From Funneliformis mosseae (lineage: Eukaryota > Glomeromycota > Glomeromycetes > Glomerales > Glomeraceae), in contig CAJVPP010001388.1 in NCBI GenBank assembly GCA_910592005.1, positions 1-20,348 on the forward strand: 20,348 nucleotides of DNA. Reading direction: 5' to 3'. The translations under genes were made by a program, and so were the position numbers. Under the pieces are notes generated by a model. The model made no database searches, had not been told where the DNA came from, and saw only the letters and a program-made list of their open reading frames with translations. Shown one piece after another: positions 9,053 through 18,683 of the stretch; within the stretch, counting starts at the first letter, position 1; every line of letters starts with the position of its first letter.

Positions 9053-9055
9053 TAA

Positions 9056-10439
9056 TTGATAAAAGTCATTAATAAATATAATTTCTCAGGTCAAAAAAAG
9101 TGATTTTGCAGAAATTTTACTTAAAACTAGGAAATCATATATTTTCTACATTATAATCAGTTAAATGTGTCAGATACATAAAAAAGTTTTACATGTGAGT
9201 AAGTTATTTTTTAGCTACTTTTTACCATTATTATTTGATTTAATAAAATTAATTTTAATAGAAGTTTTTTTTTATATTTTTAATAGGCGAACTTTATTAT
9301 ATAGATACATTAACTTCTTTTGAATCTTTTAATATATTAATTATATTATTTTATACTAGTTGTATAATGAAAGCTCTTTTGATTACATTATTTATTTTTT
9401 CGGATAAACTTGAAATTATGTTAGAAAGCCATTAATTTATTAAAAACTATTCTTTTATTATACATTCTTCAGATATAATTTGCAAACCAGATTGATAATT
9501 TTTATGACTGATGATTATAGTATAAAGCGTATTATATTAGAGCATTATTGATTATAGGGAATGACTCCTATATACATTTTATGTTTTACAAGTATTTTAA
9601 CGATAGTTTAATAATTCAAAGTATTGTATTAATAAGGAAGAACAAACAAAAATTATGAAAAAAATAAAATAAAACCTCTATGCATTATCAATTTCAGAAA
9701 TAAAGATACATTATAATAAATTCAAACAAAGTTTTTATTATTTTTACCCTTTATTAAAGAAATATTTTAAACTTTTATGAAAATGTTGTTATTTTTAAGC
9801 ATATTCTTTTTGTTTAGAATTACCCATTTATGATAATAATATAAATAATTATGTTAAACTAAGCTTTTATATATTGAAAGATTTATCTTCTCAAAGTTGT
9901 AATAAATATTAGTTAAATTTTTAGTATTATTTCATTATTCAATCATTAAAATCTTAATTAATTTAGCAGAATGTAAGTATATAACTCAATTCAAGTTTTT
10001 CAATTTGTAACTGAAAATATGAAAAGGATTTTTTTAGATAATTTTCTAAGATCTTTGTAATAATCATGAGAATTTAATTAGTTTTTTTATCATTAACAAG
10101 ATAAATACTAATAATAGTTATATGCTAATAAATATAATTATACTAAATTCTTTATTTGTAATAAAATTCTAATAGTTATTTTAAATATATGCTGATATTT
10201 AAAATAATATTTATTTGTAAATCCTTAAAGCTCTTTCTAAAGTATTGATTAAAGCTAAATCTTTAATTAATCTTACGTTAATACTAATTTTCAATCATTA
10301 ATATCATAAAATAATAATTTAATACAGGTTAAGTGAAAAAATAAACCAATTTAATAAATCAAACATATGCAAAGAACACTTAGATAATTAAAAGTAACTT
10401 TCTATTCTTCTTTAACTTCAGTTATGAATTTTTAAAATT
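9056..10439 (+). other. AT-rich flank with degenerate intron-like units
   Basis: Directly after the transposon the interrupted unit resumes and reaches an acceptor TTTCTCAG ending at 9089. A GTAAGTTATTTTTTAG motif lies at 9199, as in the array, but is preceded by TG rather than AG before its triplet. At 9968 CAG|aat|GTAAGT repeats the triplet layout exactly. A short frame that could be the last exon of the micro-exon gene follows TTTTGCAG and ends in TAA at 9162. No gene is supported in the remaining 1.2 kb. Confidence 0.4.
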
Positions 10440-11262
10440 TAATTTCAATATAAATCATTAAAGAATGAAGAAATTATTTTTATTAATCATTTTAAACATC
10501 TACAAAGTAATATTGATGACTTAAAATATTTTATTGAATTTTATAAAGTTAAATCACATAAGATAAATTAGTATTTAATAATAGGTATTTTAATGATGAA
10601 TTTTAATAAATCTGAAGGAATCTAACATTAATCATACTATTGAAGAATAATATTTACAAATTATTCAATAATATATAATAGCTTATAAAGAACTTAAAAT
10701 CATAAAATCTCATTTATTATCTATTTAGATTAGTTTTATCTACATTATTATTCAGATTACGAAACCCAATCAAAAAATCTACTATCTTTTGATAATTTTT
10801 AGTTCTTGTGAATTATATTGAAATATAATATTACTTTATATACTACTTTTATAATAGCATATTTTATAAGAATTCAAGAGAGTGAAATAAGTTTTCTAAA
10901 AGAGATTGATTATTAAATATTTATTAAGAAAGATTATTACTATAATTAAATATAAAGATAATATATTAAAGAAGTCTTTTAATAATATCGCTGATAAATT
11001 ATATCACATTTGGATATAAATAAAATAATTTCAGTTATAAGAAATTGAGAGTATTAGTAGTACTAGTTTAATCATAAATGTAACTATAGTGATATTTTAG
11101 AAAATATAAAAGGAAATTAAAATGATACTATTATAGTACTATTTCAAAAAAGCAATGAAAGTTCCTCAAGTATAACAATATCAGTAGTAATATATAAATC
11201 ATCATTAAAAACTAATATATTTATATCCTTAACTCAACCACTAATTAATCCATTATCTTATA

Positions 11263-11290
11263 CAGACCCCCACCAAAAGTTTCTGAACAC
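11263..11290 (+). repeat. left TIR of first Tc1 element
   Basis: It starts CAGACCCCCACC, ends CTGAACAC, follows TA and pairs with 12617-12644. Confidence 0.9.
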
Positions 11291-11475
11291 TAAGTTTAAA
11301 TGCAAATAAATACATCGTTATATCACATGACCAAATGATACTGCAGTCATAAGAAGTTATGATGTTTGTTTATGTTAATTTATAATAAAAAGCGCGTTAT
11401 TTTGACTTACCTCAAAATAAAAACAAACAAACTCTTTCTTCTTTTCTCTGAAGATAGTTGAAATAGTAAATAACA

Positions 11476-12515
11476 ATGGGAAGAAATCAAGAATTAACTA
11501 AAGAACAACGTGGTGCTATTCTTTACTGTCATTAATGTAGTGACAGTTATCGAACTATTATAGAGACTGTCAATTGTGAAGTGTCAACTGTTTTTGACAC
11601 TTTGAAACAATTTGGTGATACAGGATCAACCAGCTTGAAGCTTCGCTCTGAAAGACCACCTCTAATTAAGGAATCTCAACGAAATTGGCTTAAGAAGCTT
11701 GTGATAAATGATAAATTAAATAATCGTCGTCTTTGCACTGCTAGAGTACAGCAGCTTTGGAAAAAGAAAACTAGGCAAGATATTTCAGATTGTACCATTG
11801 GCTGAACACTCCGTTCTCTTGGATTAAGAGATTGTCTTGCTCGACGAAAGCCTCTCATATCACCTGCAAATAAGGAAGCTCATCTTGCATGGTGTTTGGA
11901 ATATCAAAGCTGGACAAAGGAAGACTGAGCAAAAGTTATGTGGAGTGATGAATCAAATTTTACCTGTTTCAACAGAATCATTGTAGCAGAGTGTGGTGAG
12001 AACCTGAGGACAAATGGAAACCTTCTTGTATTGCTGCTACAGTAAAGCATAGTCCTAGTCAAATGCACTGGGGATGCTTTTTAAGACAAGGTTTAGGTCT
12101 AATTATACCATTAACTGGAACTGCAACTGGTGTTTCACATGTTGAAATTCTTCGCAAGTATGTTAAACCAACCATGAGGCGAGTATTTACAAATGGTGAT
12201 AGTTGGTTCTAAGAAGATAATGCTCGCCCTCACAAATCAAAGGTTGCAATAGCATTTCAAGCCGAAAATGACTTGCATGTATTACCTTGGCTGGCTCAAA
12301 GTTCAGATCTCAATCCAATTGAGAATCTGTGGGTTGAGGTAAAAAAAAATATTAGTGAATAAAAGAAAAAGCCATCTAATCTTGCTGATCTTGAACGACA
12401 TGTTAAAAGAACATGAAAGAAAATTCCAAAAAAGACTATCGAAGACTTGGTCGATAGTATGCCGCAGTAAATTCAAGCTGTTATTGCTGCGCAAGGAGAT
12501 CCGACTAAGTATTAG
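11476..12515 (+). pseudogene. Tc1-like transposase, DD34E, inactivated
   Basis: ATG 11476 opens MGRNQELTKEQRGAILYCH; a TAA follows where Gln would suit. A helix-turn-helix region reads STVFDTLKQFGDTGS and is followed by a basic, degraded RSGRP-like linker (RSERP). The catalytic Asp is in MWSDES (codon 11947), the second in EDNARPHKS (12216) and the Glu in NPIENLW (12321), leaving 34 residues between the last two. Breaks are TAA near 11533, TGA near 11803, TGA in KED*AKV (11926), a frameshift between 11965 and 11985, TGA after VW, TAA before EDNAR, TAA in ISE*KKK, TGA in RT*KKIP, and TAA in MPQ*IQ. The end is TAG at 12513. Most stops replace Gln, Trp or Arg of the family consensus, and other changes (P to L, G to E, R to C, G to S) are also C-to-T or G-to-A. 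The catalytic triad itself is intact. Confidence 0.88.
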
Positions 12516-12616
12516 TTGCTTAATACAAAATTTAGAGCTTTATTAATTTAAAATAAATTTATATAAACTTTTTATTGTTTTGCATAAAAATTTTGAGTTT
12601 AATATTAGGTAAAAAA

Positions 12617-12644
12617 GTGTTCAGAAACTTTTGGCGGGGATCTG
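12617..12644 (-). repeat. right TIR of first Tc1 element
   Basis: It is the reverse complement of the left TIR apart from two transitions and is followed by TA at 12645-12646. Confidence 0.9.
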
Positions 12645-13411
12645 TATATATTAAATATCTTGAAAAAAATCTCATATCTTGTGAAAATGAGTTAGATAGA
12701 TTAAATATAATACTGCTCTACCTTAAATAATCTCAAAAAATATTAGGATCATTTAGATTTAAAGAATGAAGCATTAATTGCTCAAAATAATCAAATCATT
12801 CTATTAGAAGATATAGTAAAAAAGCTCAAAAGCTAAATTCTCAAGATATTACTTTTTTAAAATAATAATAATAAACTTTCTGAAGAAGAATATCAAGAAA
12901 AGATGGCACTGCCAGATATCTTAAGAAATATTAGTACAGCTTTAGACTGGGTTGAAATTATATTAATAGCGATACATTATTTGATCTAAGAAATACATTG
13001 AATGGCATATGAATCTCAATAATAATTATTTAAGAGTATATATGTAAAGATATGCTCAGGATAATGCTAACTTACAAGATTTGCTTAATATATTCAATAG
13101 GCAAATCAATAGGATTATAAATAATATGACAAATTTTAAAAATAATTGTTTTTGAAGGTACAGATGATGAAGTAGGTATAGAGGATGAAAGATAAACATG
13201 ATAATAAGAAGATAATGAAATTATTAATCTTAGAGATATAATATATGAAAATGTTTATGAAAAATGTTAGTAGAAAAGAAGATATACTGCATATACTCAA
13301 TAGGCTCAGAATTTAAAAAGATATTATTGTCAAAGCAAAAATGATATAGGATTACTAGAATATAATTGAGACTGACTATATAATTGATATCTAAAATTAA
13401 AATTCTAAATG

Positions 13412-14035
13412 GTTCAGTTCAGTCTGAATTAGATGCCAATCTGTATCTAAACTGAAATTTTCAGTTTAGTTCAGTTCAGATTATTAATCTTAAAAATACT
13501 AATCTAAATCTGAACTCAAATCGCAGACTGGTAAAAATCTGAACTGAACTGGAATTTTTAGATTAATCTGAAATTACAATTTAATTATATAAGAAATCTG
13601 CAATTTATATTTGAAACTCTAGGAGAATCGCAAAAAATTACAAATTTCTTTTCAAGGTTTGCAAAAATTTGCAAAATTTGATGAGTAATCGCAAAATTTG
13701 TGATTCACCAAGATTTTCACATTTTTTTGTGAAATTTGAAGAGAAATCGCAAAAAATTGCAATTCTCTAAGAGTTTTGTTAAATTTTTGTGATCCTCTTA
13801 GAGAATTCGCAAATTTTGCAATCTTCTAAGATTTTTGCATATAATTGAACTGAACTTTCAGATTAATTTAAAATTATTAGTTCAGTTCAGATTTTTTACA
13901 GTTCAGATTAGAATTATAATTAGAAAAAATCTGAACTAAACTGAAAATTTTCAGATCGATTTTTATGCAATCTAAAACTGATCTGAACTGAACTGATCTG
14001 AAAAATCTTTAGATTAATTTGAATTGTTCAGAACT
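13412..14035. repeat. foldback element rich in TTCAGTTCAGAT, with internal tandem repeat
   Basis: The left arm (about 13412-13490) has GGTTCAGTTCAGTCTG, AACTGAAATTTTCAGTTTAG and CAGTTCAGATT. The right arm (about 13930-14020) holds the complements in reverse order (CTGAACTAAACTGAAAATTTTCAG, then CTGAACTGAACTGATCTG), although not perfectly. Secondary CTGAACT/AGTTCAG blocks at 13530-13560 and 13845-13910 are also inversely arranged. There is no coding capacity and no clear target duplication was found. It is probably a non-autonomous foldback DNA element lying between the coiled-coil and capsid-like parts of the Gag-like region. Confidence 0.6.
13623..13845. repeat. 60-bp tandem repeat, four palindromic units
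   Basis: Units start at 13623 (GAGAATCGCAA), 13683 (GAGTAATCGCAA), 13741 (GAGAAATCGCAA) and 13801 (GAGAATTCGCAA). In the better units the start is followed within about 20 bases by its imperfect complement (TTGCAATTCTC), so each unit can form its own hairpin. Spacing is 58-60 bp. Confidence 0.65.
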
Positions 14036-14111
14036 TTATTTAAAATGGAAGACAAAGAAATTAAATTCAAGATAAATTATTTTGAATTTAGAAAATAATC
14101 CTTTAGAAAAT

Positions 14112-15330
14112 ATGGCTACCATTCAAGATATCATATATACTATTTTCTCAGCACTCATACAGTTACCTGTTTATAATAGTTAAGAGCCTCCAGATATATA
14201 TTACCAAAAGCTTAGAAATATAAATGAAATAGCACATCTATTAGCTGTCATCTAATTTATTGTGAAAGTAAAAAGCAATGTTATGAGAAATAAGATGATT
14301 AAAAGGTTTGCACCTATTCCTGCTAATGATCCTTATGCCAGAAATAATCCACTTATTAATACTGAACCTTTTTTCCTAACCTAGTTGTGTAAAAGATATA
14401 GAGAAGTTATGGTAGGGATTAACTGAAGTGCTATATTTGCTCTTGTTAATGAAAAATTCTTTAAAATAGATACCCTAGATAGTTATGAAAAATGAATCAA
14501 ACCACTAGTACAAGCAATGCAAGATACTGATGTTATACTTTATCTATTTAATCATTTGTTTTCTAATTTAGAAATGAGAGTTAGAATTGCTAACCCTGCT
14601 ATAGTTGATGCATTTTTTATTGAATTACATAATAAATAGTATAAAAATGTAGACAAAAGAATACAAGCTTCCGCATCAGCTTTAGTTAGCTTTACTACTC
14701 AATCACAAAAAGATGATTTTAAAATTCAACTAGCAAGAGATTTGGCTTATATAGAAATAGGAATAGATAATGTTACATTAGAAAATTTTATTTATAAAGA
14801 ACTTAAAAAAGTTAGGAGCAAATAAAATAGCATAAGTTAGAAAGAGCCCCTTCATATCTAAAAGTGTTTATACTACAAAGAAAGTAGTTAGAAAGGTAAT
14901 ACTAAGCAAAGTATTAAACAAACTTATCTGACATTGTTCTGTCTGTAAAAAGGCTGATCATACAAAGGTTAATTGTCCTAAAAGCAAGTGAATTAAAAAA
15001 GTTAATTATGTATACTAAGATGAGATAAAAAATTCTGAAGACTCTAAAGAATATATAGTGAAAGAGGAAGAGAATCCTAAAGAAGAGAAAACTGCTATGC
15101 TATAAAAAAAAAGTAGAGTGAAGTGGAGTACTAATGAAAAAAAGCATCAAGCTAAAAAAAGGAGTATCCAAGAAGTCCTTTATTTTCAAGTTTTATGCTA
15201 ATAAAACATCAAGTAATATAATTAGAGTTACAGATCAAGTTTATCAAATAGCTTTAAAATCTATAATATTATTAATAGTCTCATATTGTCTTAAAGAAAT
15301 TCTTGTAGAAATTTTAAATTTATTAATATA
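14112..15330 (+). pseudogene. retrotransposon Gag-like protein with zinc knuckle
   Basis: ATG 14112 opens MATIQDIIYTIFSALIQLP, and the frame runs to about 14925 with only TAA/TAG/TGA breaks. Segments such as EPPDIYYQKLRNINEIA, RFAPIPANDPYARNN, YREVMVG and EMRVRIANPAIVDAFFIEL resemble capsid-like Gag domains of fungal Gag proteins. After one frameshift a CCHC zinc knuckle appears at 14935-14976 (CSVCKKADHTKVNC, Cx2Cx4Hx4C), followed by a Lys/Glu-rich tail that stays readable to about 15330 apart from stops at Gln-type positions. The upstream coiled-coil region and the downstream protease are probably parts of the same element. No reverse transcriptase motif was found. The assignment rests on the knuckle and the context; the capsid resemblance is from memory. 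Confidence 0.62.
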
Positions 15331-15705
15331 ATATAGGAGTATTTCTAGGAAAATCAGGTTCTGAGAAATTTTTGACTAAAATTAAGAGCTTAATACATTT
15401 TAATCTAATAACATCAAAAACTAAAATGTAATAAAAATCTCAATTTTGCTAAAAAATTTCTAAAACCTTATTTTTCTAGCAATCAACCCATATATCTCAA
15501 ATTAAAAGACCTATGTCTGAATAGTATTATAGAAAATAATACTATTAAAAGAAGAGAGCTAATATAGAAGAATATTACAAACAAAGTTCAAGATGTTTTA
15601 TTTCTGCTAATGCAGGCTATAAATGTTAAACATAAACTTCTTTTACAAATTCCAGACAATAAAGAATCTGTTTAGAGTGCTTCTAACTAAAATAAAGACA
15701 TAGTT
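15331..15705 (+). other. degraded linker between zinc knuckle and protease
   Basis: AT-rich, with many stops in all frames and short Lys/Asn-rich open pieces. I see no domain here. By position it would have encoded the Gag-protease linker. Confidence 0.35.
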
Positions 15706-16215
15706 ATGAGATCTTAAAGGGACCTGGAAGATTCTACTAAAATAAATAAAATTAATACTATATCTTCTAGTTATATTTTTTCAGAAAATATTCGACTATA
15801 ATATGCTATTAAAGTATATGCATAATATCATTCAGTTAAAAAAAATAGCCAAATATATTGGCCCAAGCTCTTAGAGATAAATTTTTTACAAATAAAAGAT
15901 GCTGATGATATTGTGACCATCTTCTATAAAGTGGAAAGTATGATGATACTCTATGCAATGATAGATAGTGAATCAGACTCCTCAATTATTTCAGAAAATA
16001 TTGCAAAGTATTTGGATCTAAAAATAGATAAAAAAAAAATTCATAGACTTAATAGGATCATAAGTAAGTCCCATTCCCTTAGTATAGTTGATATTATTAC
16101 TGTAATTATTAAAGATGAGAAAAATAGAGACACCATTTCAGATGAATTTTCTGTTATTCTTACAGAATATGATAATAGTAGAAAAGAATTATTCTTATTT
16201 ATTCTTAGGATATAA
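15706..16215 (+). pseudogene. retropepsin-like aspartic protease relic
   Basis: The frame is readable from 15706 with TAA breaks near 15715, 15799 and 15826, and is fully open from 15829 to a TAA at 16213. The core reads YAMIDSESDSSIISENIAKY: a hydrophobic strand, then Asp (15964), Ser and a Glu codon (GAA, 15970) where retropepsins have Gly in D-[ST]-G, then the SSIIS turn and helix. A G-to-A change of GGA would explain the Glu. LSIVDIITVII may be the second hydrophobic strand. It lies 0.7 kb downstream of the zinc knuckle, in the usual Gag-protease order. The loss of Gly in the active-site loop predicts an inactive enzyme. Around 16216-16340 a further short stretch (SPFPISLQIPAQYFYF) could belong to the same product. 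Confidence 0.6.
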
Positions 16216-16580
16216 TGGCAGTATCGAGTTAGTTGAAAGTCTTTAGTGAAGGAGAATTTAAAACAAACTAAAATGGAAAGACTATCACCATTCCCTATTA
16301 GTTTACAAATCCCAGCACAATATTTTTACTTTAAAAAAAAAGGAACCTGTAAAAAAAAATAGTTGATCGGATATGAATGACTTATAGTAAAGAATTCTAT
16401 TATCTTTCAATTCTTAAAAGACATTTAAAGTTAAAAAATATATGTAGTAAACAAATAGCAAGTAATTGGATTAGCCTAACAAGTGATCAGATTAATTTAA
16501 TAAGTGATCAGGTTAACCTAACAACTAATCAGATTAGTGAAAAAATATGTTACCTATTCGGCTAACAATTAGCTTAGAAG
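16216..16580 (+). other. degraded 3' part of the Gag-protease element
   Basis: This stretch follows the protease stop. It contains a short open piece from 16270 (MERLSPFPISLQIPAQYFYF) and an open frame from 16377 to 16565 with the 7-residue repeat described separately. No reverse transcriptase, RNase H or integrase motif and no LTR was recognised. Confidence 0.35.
16460..16543 (+). repeat. four 21-bp tandem repeats encoding heptads
   Basis: Units start at 16460, 16481, 16502 and 16523 (AAGTAATTGGATTAG, AAGTGATCAGATTAA, AAGTGATCAGGTTAA, AACTAATCAGATTAG). In the open frame 16377-16565 they give seven-residue repeats of the SDQINLI / SDQVNLT type. The differences between units are mostly transitions. 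Confidence 0.65.
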
Positions 16581-18050
16581 CTATACTTTTTTGCATTTAT
16601 GATATTTTAATCTACAAGGATATTTAAAATCATGCTTGCAAGTTTTACAATAGCGGTCAAATATATTGTCTGATCCTTATTTGCTGTAAAATATTCATCA
16701 TCATCAGATAATTCATCATTTTGGTCACTTGATTTAGTCTTATTTTTACTAGACTTAGATGGCTAAGTCTTATAATCTCATTTTTAAGATTGATAATTTG
16801 CTATTTTAATGAGATTATTTCATCCTGCATTTCTGTAATTTTTTGCATATATGTATTCTCATATTGCAAATCTACAACTTGATATTACAGTCAACTCTTG
16901 TTATAGCGAACTCTTGATATAACGAATTTTTTGAACAAATATAATAAAAATACTCTTGTTATAGCGAATTGGCCAATCAAATCTCTTAAAATCTTCACTA
17001 TAGCCTTATAGCGAAGTTGAGGTCTAGGACATAGAGTTCGTTATAACAAGAGTTGACTGTATAATCTATGATTTTCTGATTCCATAATAGAAAAGGTTTA
17101 TATAATATAGGTAATAGTTAAAATATTTTTCAAAAAAAAGAAGTCAAACTGAAATGAATTTGGATAATCAGATAAGTTTTTGAAAAGTGTATTTTTTTTT
17201 CAAATATTTAGATTATTCTTTACATCTTTCTATTTTCTAGCCTAATATTCAGCATCATAAAAAGAAATAAATGTATTTAGCTCAATTGTCCTATTCCTTT
17301 CAGCACTAGGATTGGAGAATATTATTTTATCATTGAGAACTATAATTTTTAGGTTTTTAGTAAAGATAATATCCTCCAAATCTTTATATACAGATTCAGC
17401 AATCTTCTTTATATCCTGTTTTTTATTCTTAAGCTAAAAAATAGTAAAGAATAACTTGTTGATCTTCTTATCTTTTATAGCATTAGCTTTATTTAAAGCA
17501 GAGATATAAGATTTATATTACTTCTTTAGTTCAGCTAAGCGTAAATTATACTGGAATTCCAATTGATATTTAAATGAATATGTCTTTTGTTTTATATCTA
17601 CTATGCAATTATTATATTCACTCTCTAGATGAAACTTAAGAGCATTATATTTCTTTTTTAAATGTTTATATTTCTCAGCAACTTGAGCCTCAATTGTTTT
17701 CTTAATATTATTCTCCTTTTGTTTTAGCAAAACTTCATACTCATTCAACTACTTCTCAAATCCATCTAGTTAGAACAATATACTAGAATCATCAGAGATG
17801 GTATTTGTTTCAATCTTAATTTTCTGACAATTTTTATTGTTATAGTATCTATTAACTTCTCTAGTAAGAAACTTCTCAATGTCTAAATAGATACTTAAAC
17901 CTGCTCTTCAGATAATAGTTTATTTTTGCAGGTTATAAGATGCAATCATGCATTTTTTTTTCATAGATAAAGGTAATTGATCAAGCAAACTCTTATAGTA
18001 TTCATTAAAATGTAGTTGGTTAAAAATATATTTGATTATACTTTAGCACC
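16581..18050 (-). pseudogene. coiled-coil protein with C-terminal CxxC zinc finger, split by MITE
   Basis: On the minus strand a nearly continuous frame runs from about 18050 (…FNQLHFNEYYKSLLDQLPLS) to 17195, then past the MITE (16888-17059) to a TAG at 16583-16581. ATG candidates are at 17964 and 17949. The section 17748-17518 is uninterrupted and strongly helical (QVAEKYKHLKKKYNALKF). Stops elsewhere are TAA/TAG where Gln would fit a coiled coil (for example LF*LDGFEK*LNEY, ELKK*YKSY, TIF*LKN, AEY*ARK*KD), plus one TGA. Below the MITE it continues YMQKITEMQDEIISLK; after one frameshift comes an acidic linker and a C-terminal YCKTCKHDFKYPCRLKYHKC, a zinc-finger pattern with Cx2C, then H and C. 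No catalytic domain is visible. It may be another Gag-like or host multigene product; I do not recognise it further. Confidence 0.55.
16888..17059. mobile_element. 172-bp pogo/Tigger-type MITE
   Basis: Terminal inverted repeats of 26 bp begin CAGTCAACTCTTGTTATA and differ at one position (a transition). TA flanks both sides (16886-16887 and 17060-17061). The CAGTCAACTC start with a TATAACGAAC block and TA insertion is typical of pogo-like elements. The CTCTTGTTATAGCGAA block recurs internally near 16951. There is no coding sequence. It is inserted in the minus-strand coiled-coil pseudogene. Confidence 0.88.
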
Positions 18051-18471
18051 TTCAGCAAGTTAAGTGTTATAGTTAAAGATAGTGACTACAATTCAAAAAA
18101 ATGATACAATAGAGTTGTAACTTATGGCGTAATTAAATTTTCTTATGACACAATTAAGTTGCAATTCAATTATAATTTGAAAATAATTATGGGAATCATC
18201 TTTAGTTATAGTCTTAGAAGACTGATTTATCAGCTAGAAAATTTCTGAAAAAAAATATTTCAAAAATTCCAAGAATTCCATATTATTTCAGAAGTTTGAA
18301 TATTTCATTTGTTTCTGGCAAAACTTTCTGCCTAGAATTGGTTAAAAAAAATTGCTGAGACCTAGATTCTGAAAAAAAATACCAAGAAAATACTAAAATT
18401 TTATGCTACTCCAGTTCTATGTCAGTTCTATGATACTACTCTGATACTATCATGGCGCTAAGTGATTTCTA
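18051..18471. other. AT-rich spacer, nothing identified
   Basis: No frame or repeat with recognisable boundaries. Short repeated words (CAGTTCTATG twice near 18413-18431, CTGATACTAT) and AGAATTCC-like motifs near 18270 suggest old repeats. Confidence 0.4.
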
Positions 18472-18499
18472 TAGTAGCGATTATAAGTATCTGACTACC
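18472..18499 (+). repeat. left TIR of second Tc1 element
   Basis: It follows TA and pairs with 19710-19737; the mismatches are transitions only. Confidence 0.82.
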
Positions 18500-18683
18500 T
18501 AAGATCATCTAAAATTATTATATAACTACCCCTTAAATTTTTTAAAAATATAATATAACACAATATATGATCACCTGTAAATTTATAAGTGTCAATGATA
18601 CAAAAAAAATTTAAATGATTATCAAACTTTTACTTGAAAAATGAACCTTTCTTTAAAAAAATGATATGAAATTGTCTTTTTAC

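Larger units (their letters stand above)
11263..12644 (+). mobile_element. Tc1/mariner-type element, 1382 bp
   Basis: Terminal inverted repeats of 28 bp begin CAGACCCCCACC at 11263 and end in the complement of CAGATCCCCGCC at 12644, followed inward by AAAAGTTTCTGAACAC. The two differ at two positions, both transitions. TA lies at both flanks (11261-11262 and 12645-12646). The single gene is a DD34E transposase with stops and one frameshift. Length, TA duplication and DD34E spacing place it in Tc1/mariner. It interrupts a coiled-coil Gag-like frame. Confidence 0.92.
10440..13385 (+). pseudogene. coiled-coil Gag-like N-terminal region, split by a Tc1 element
   Basis: Outside the Tc1 insertion (11263-12644) the plus strand reads as a degraded, Lys/Glu/Asn/Ile-rich helical protein. 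Recognisable stretches include LKNEEIIFINHFKHLQSNID (about 10461-10520), YIIAYKELKIIKSHLLS, SNESSSSITIS (about 11153-11185), CENELDRLN (after 12670), KNEALIAQNNQIILLEDIVK (about 12762-12822) and INRIINNMTNF (about 13105-13138). The frame across the Tc1 site is continuous when the element is ignored (...NPLSY/ILNILKK...), so the Tc1 landed in coding sequence. At least two frameshifts are present, and most stops are TAA/TAG in Gln-rich coiled-coil positions. I read it as the amino-terminal part of the retroelement protein continued at 14112, from which it is separated by the foldback repeat; this link is an inference. Confidence 0.45.

Noticed and set aside
11676..11858. 60-codon minus-strand frame
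   Set aside because: It is antisense to the Tc1 transposase helix-turn-helix and linker region.
12303..12494. 63-codon frames on both strands
   Set aside because: Both are other-frame shadows of the C-terminal part of the Tc1 transposase (NPIENLW onwards).
13158..13385. A separate gene after the coiled-coil region (EGTDDEVGIEDER onwards)
   Set aside because: It continues the frame of the Gag-like relic with the same Gln/Trp/Arg-type stops, so it was kept within that pseudogene.
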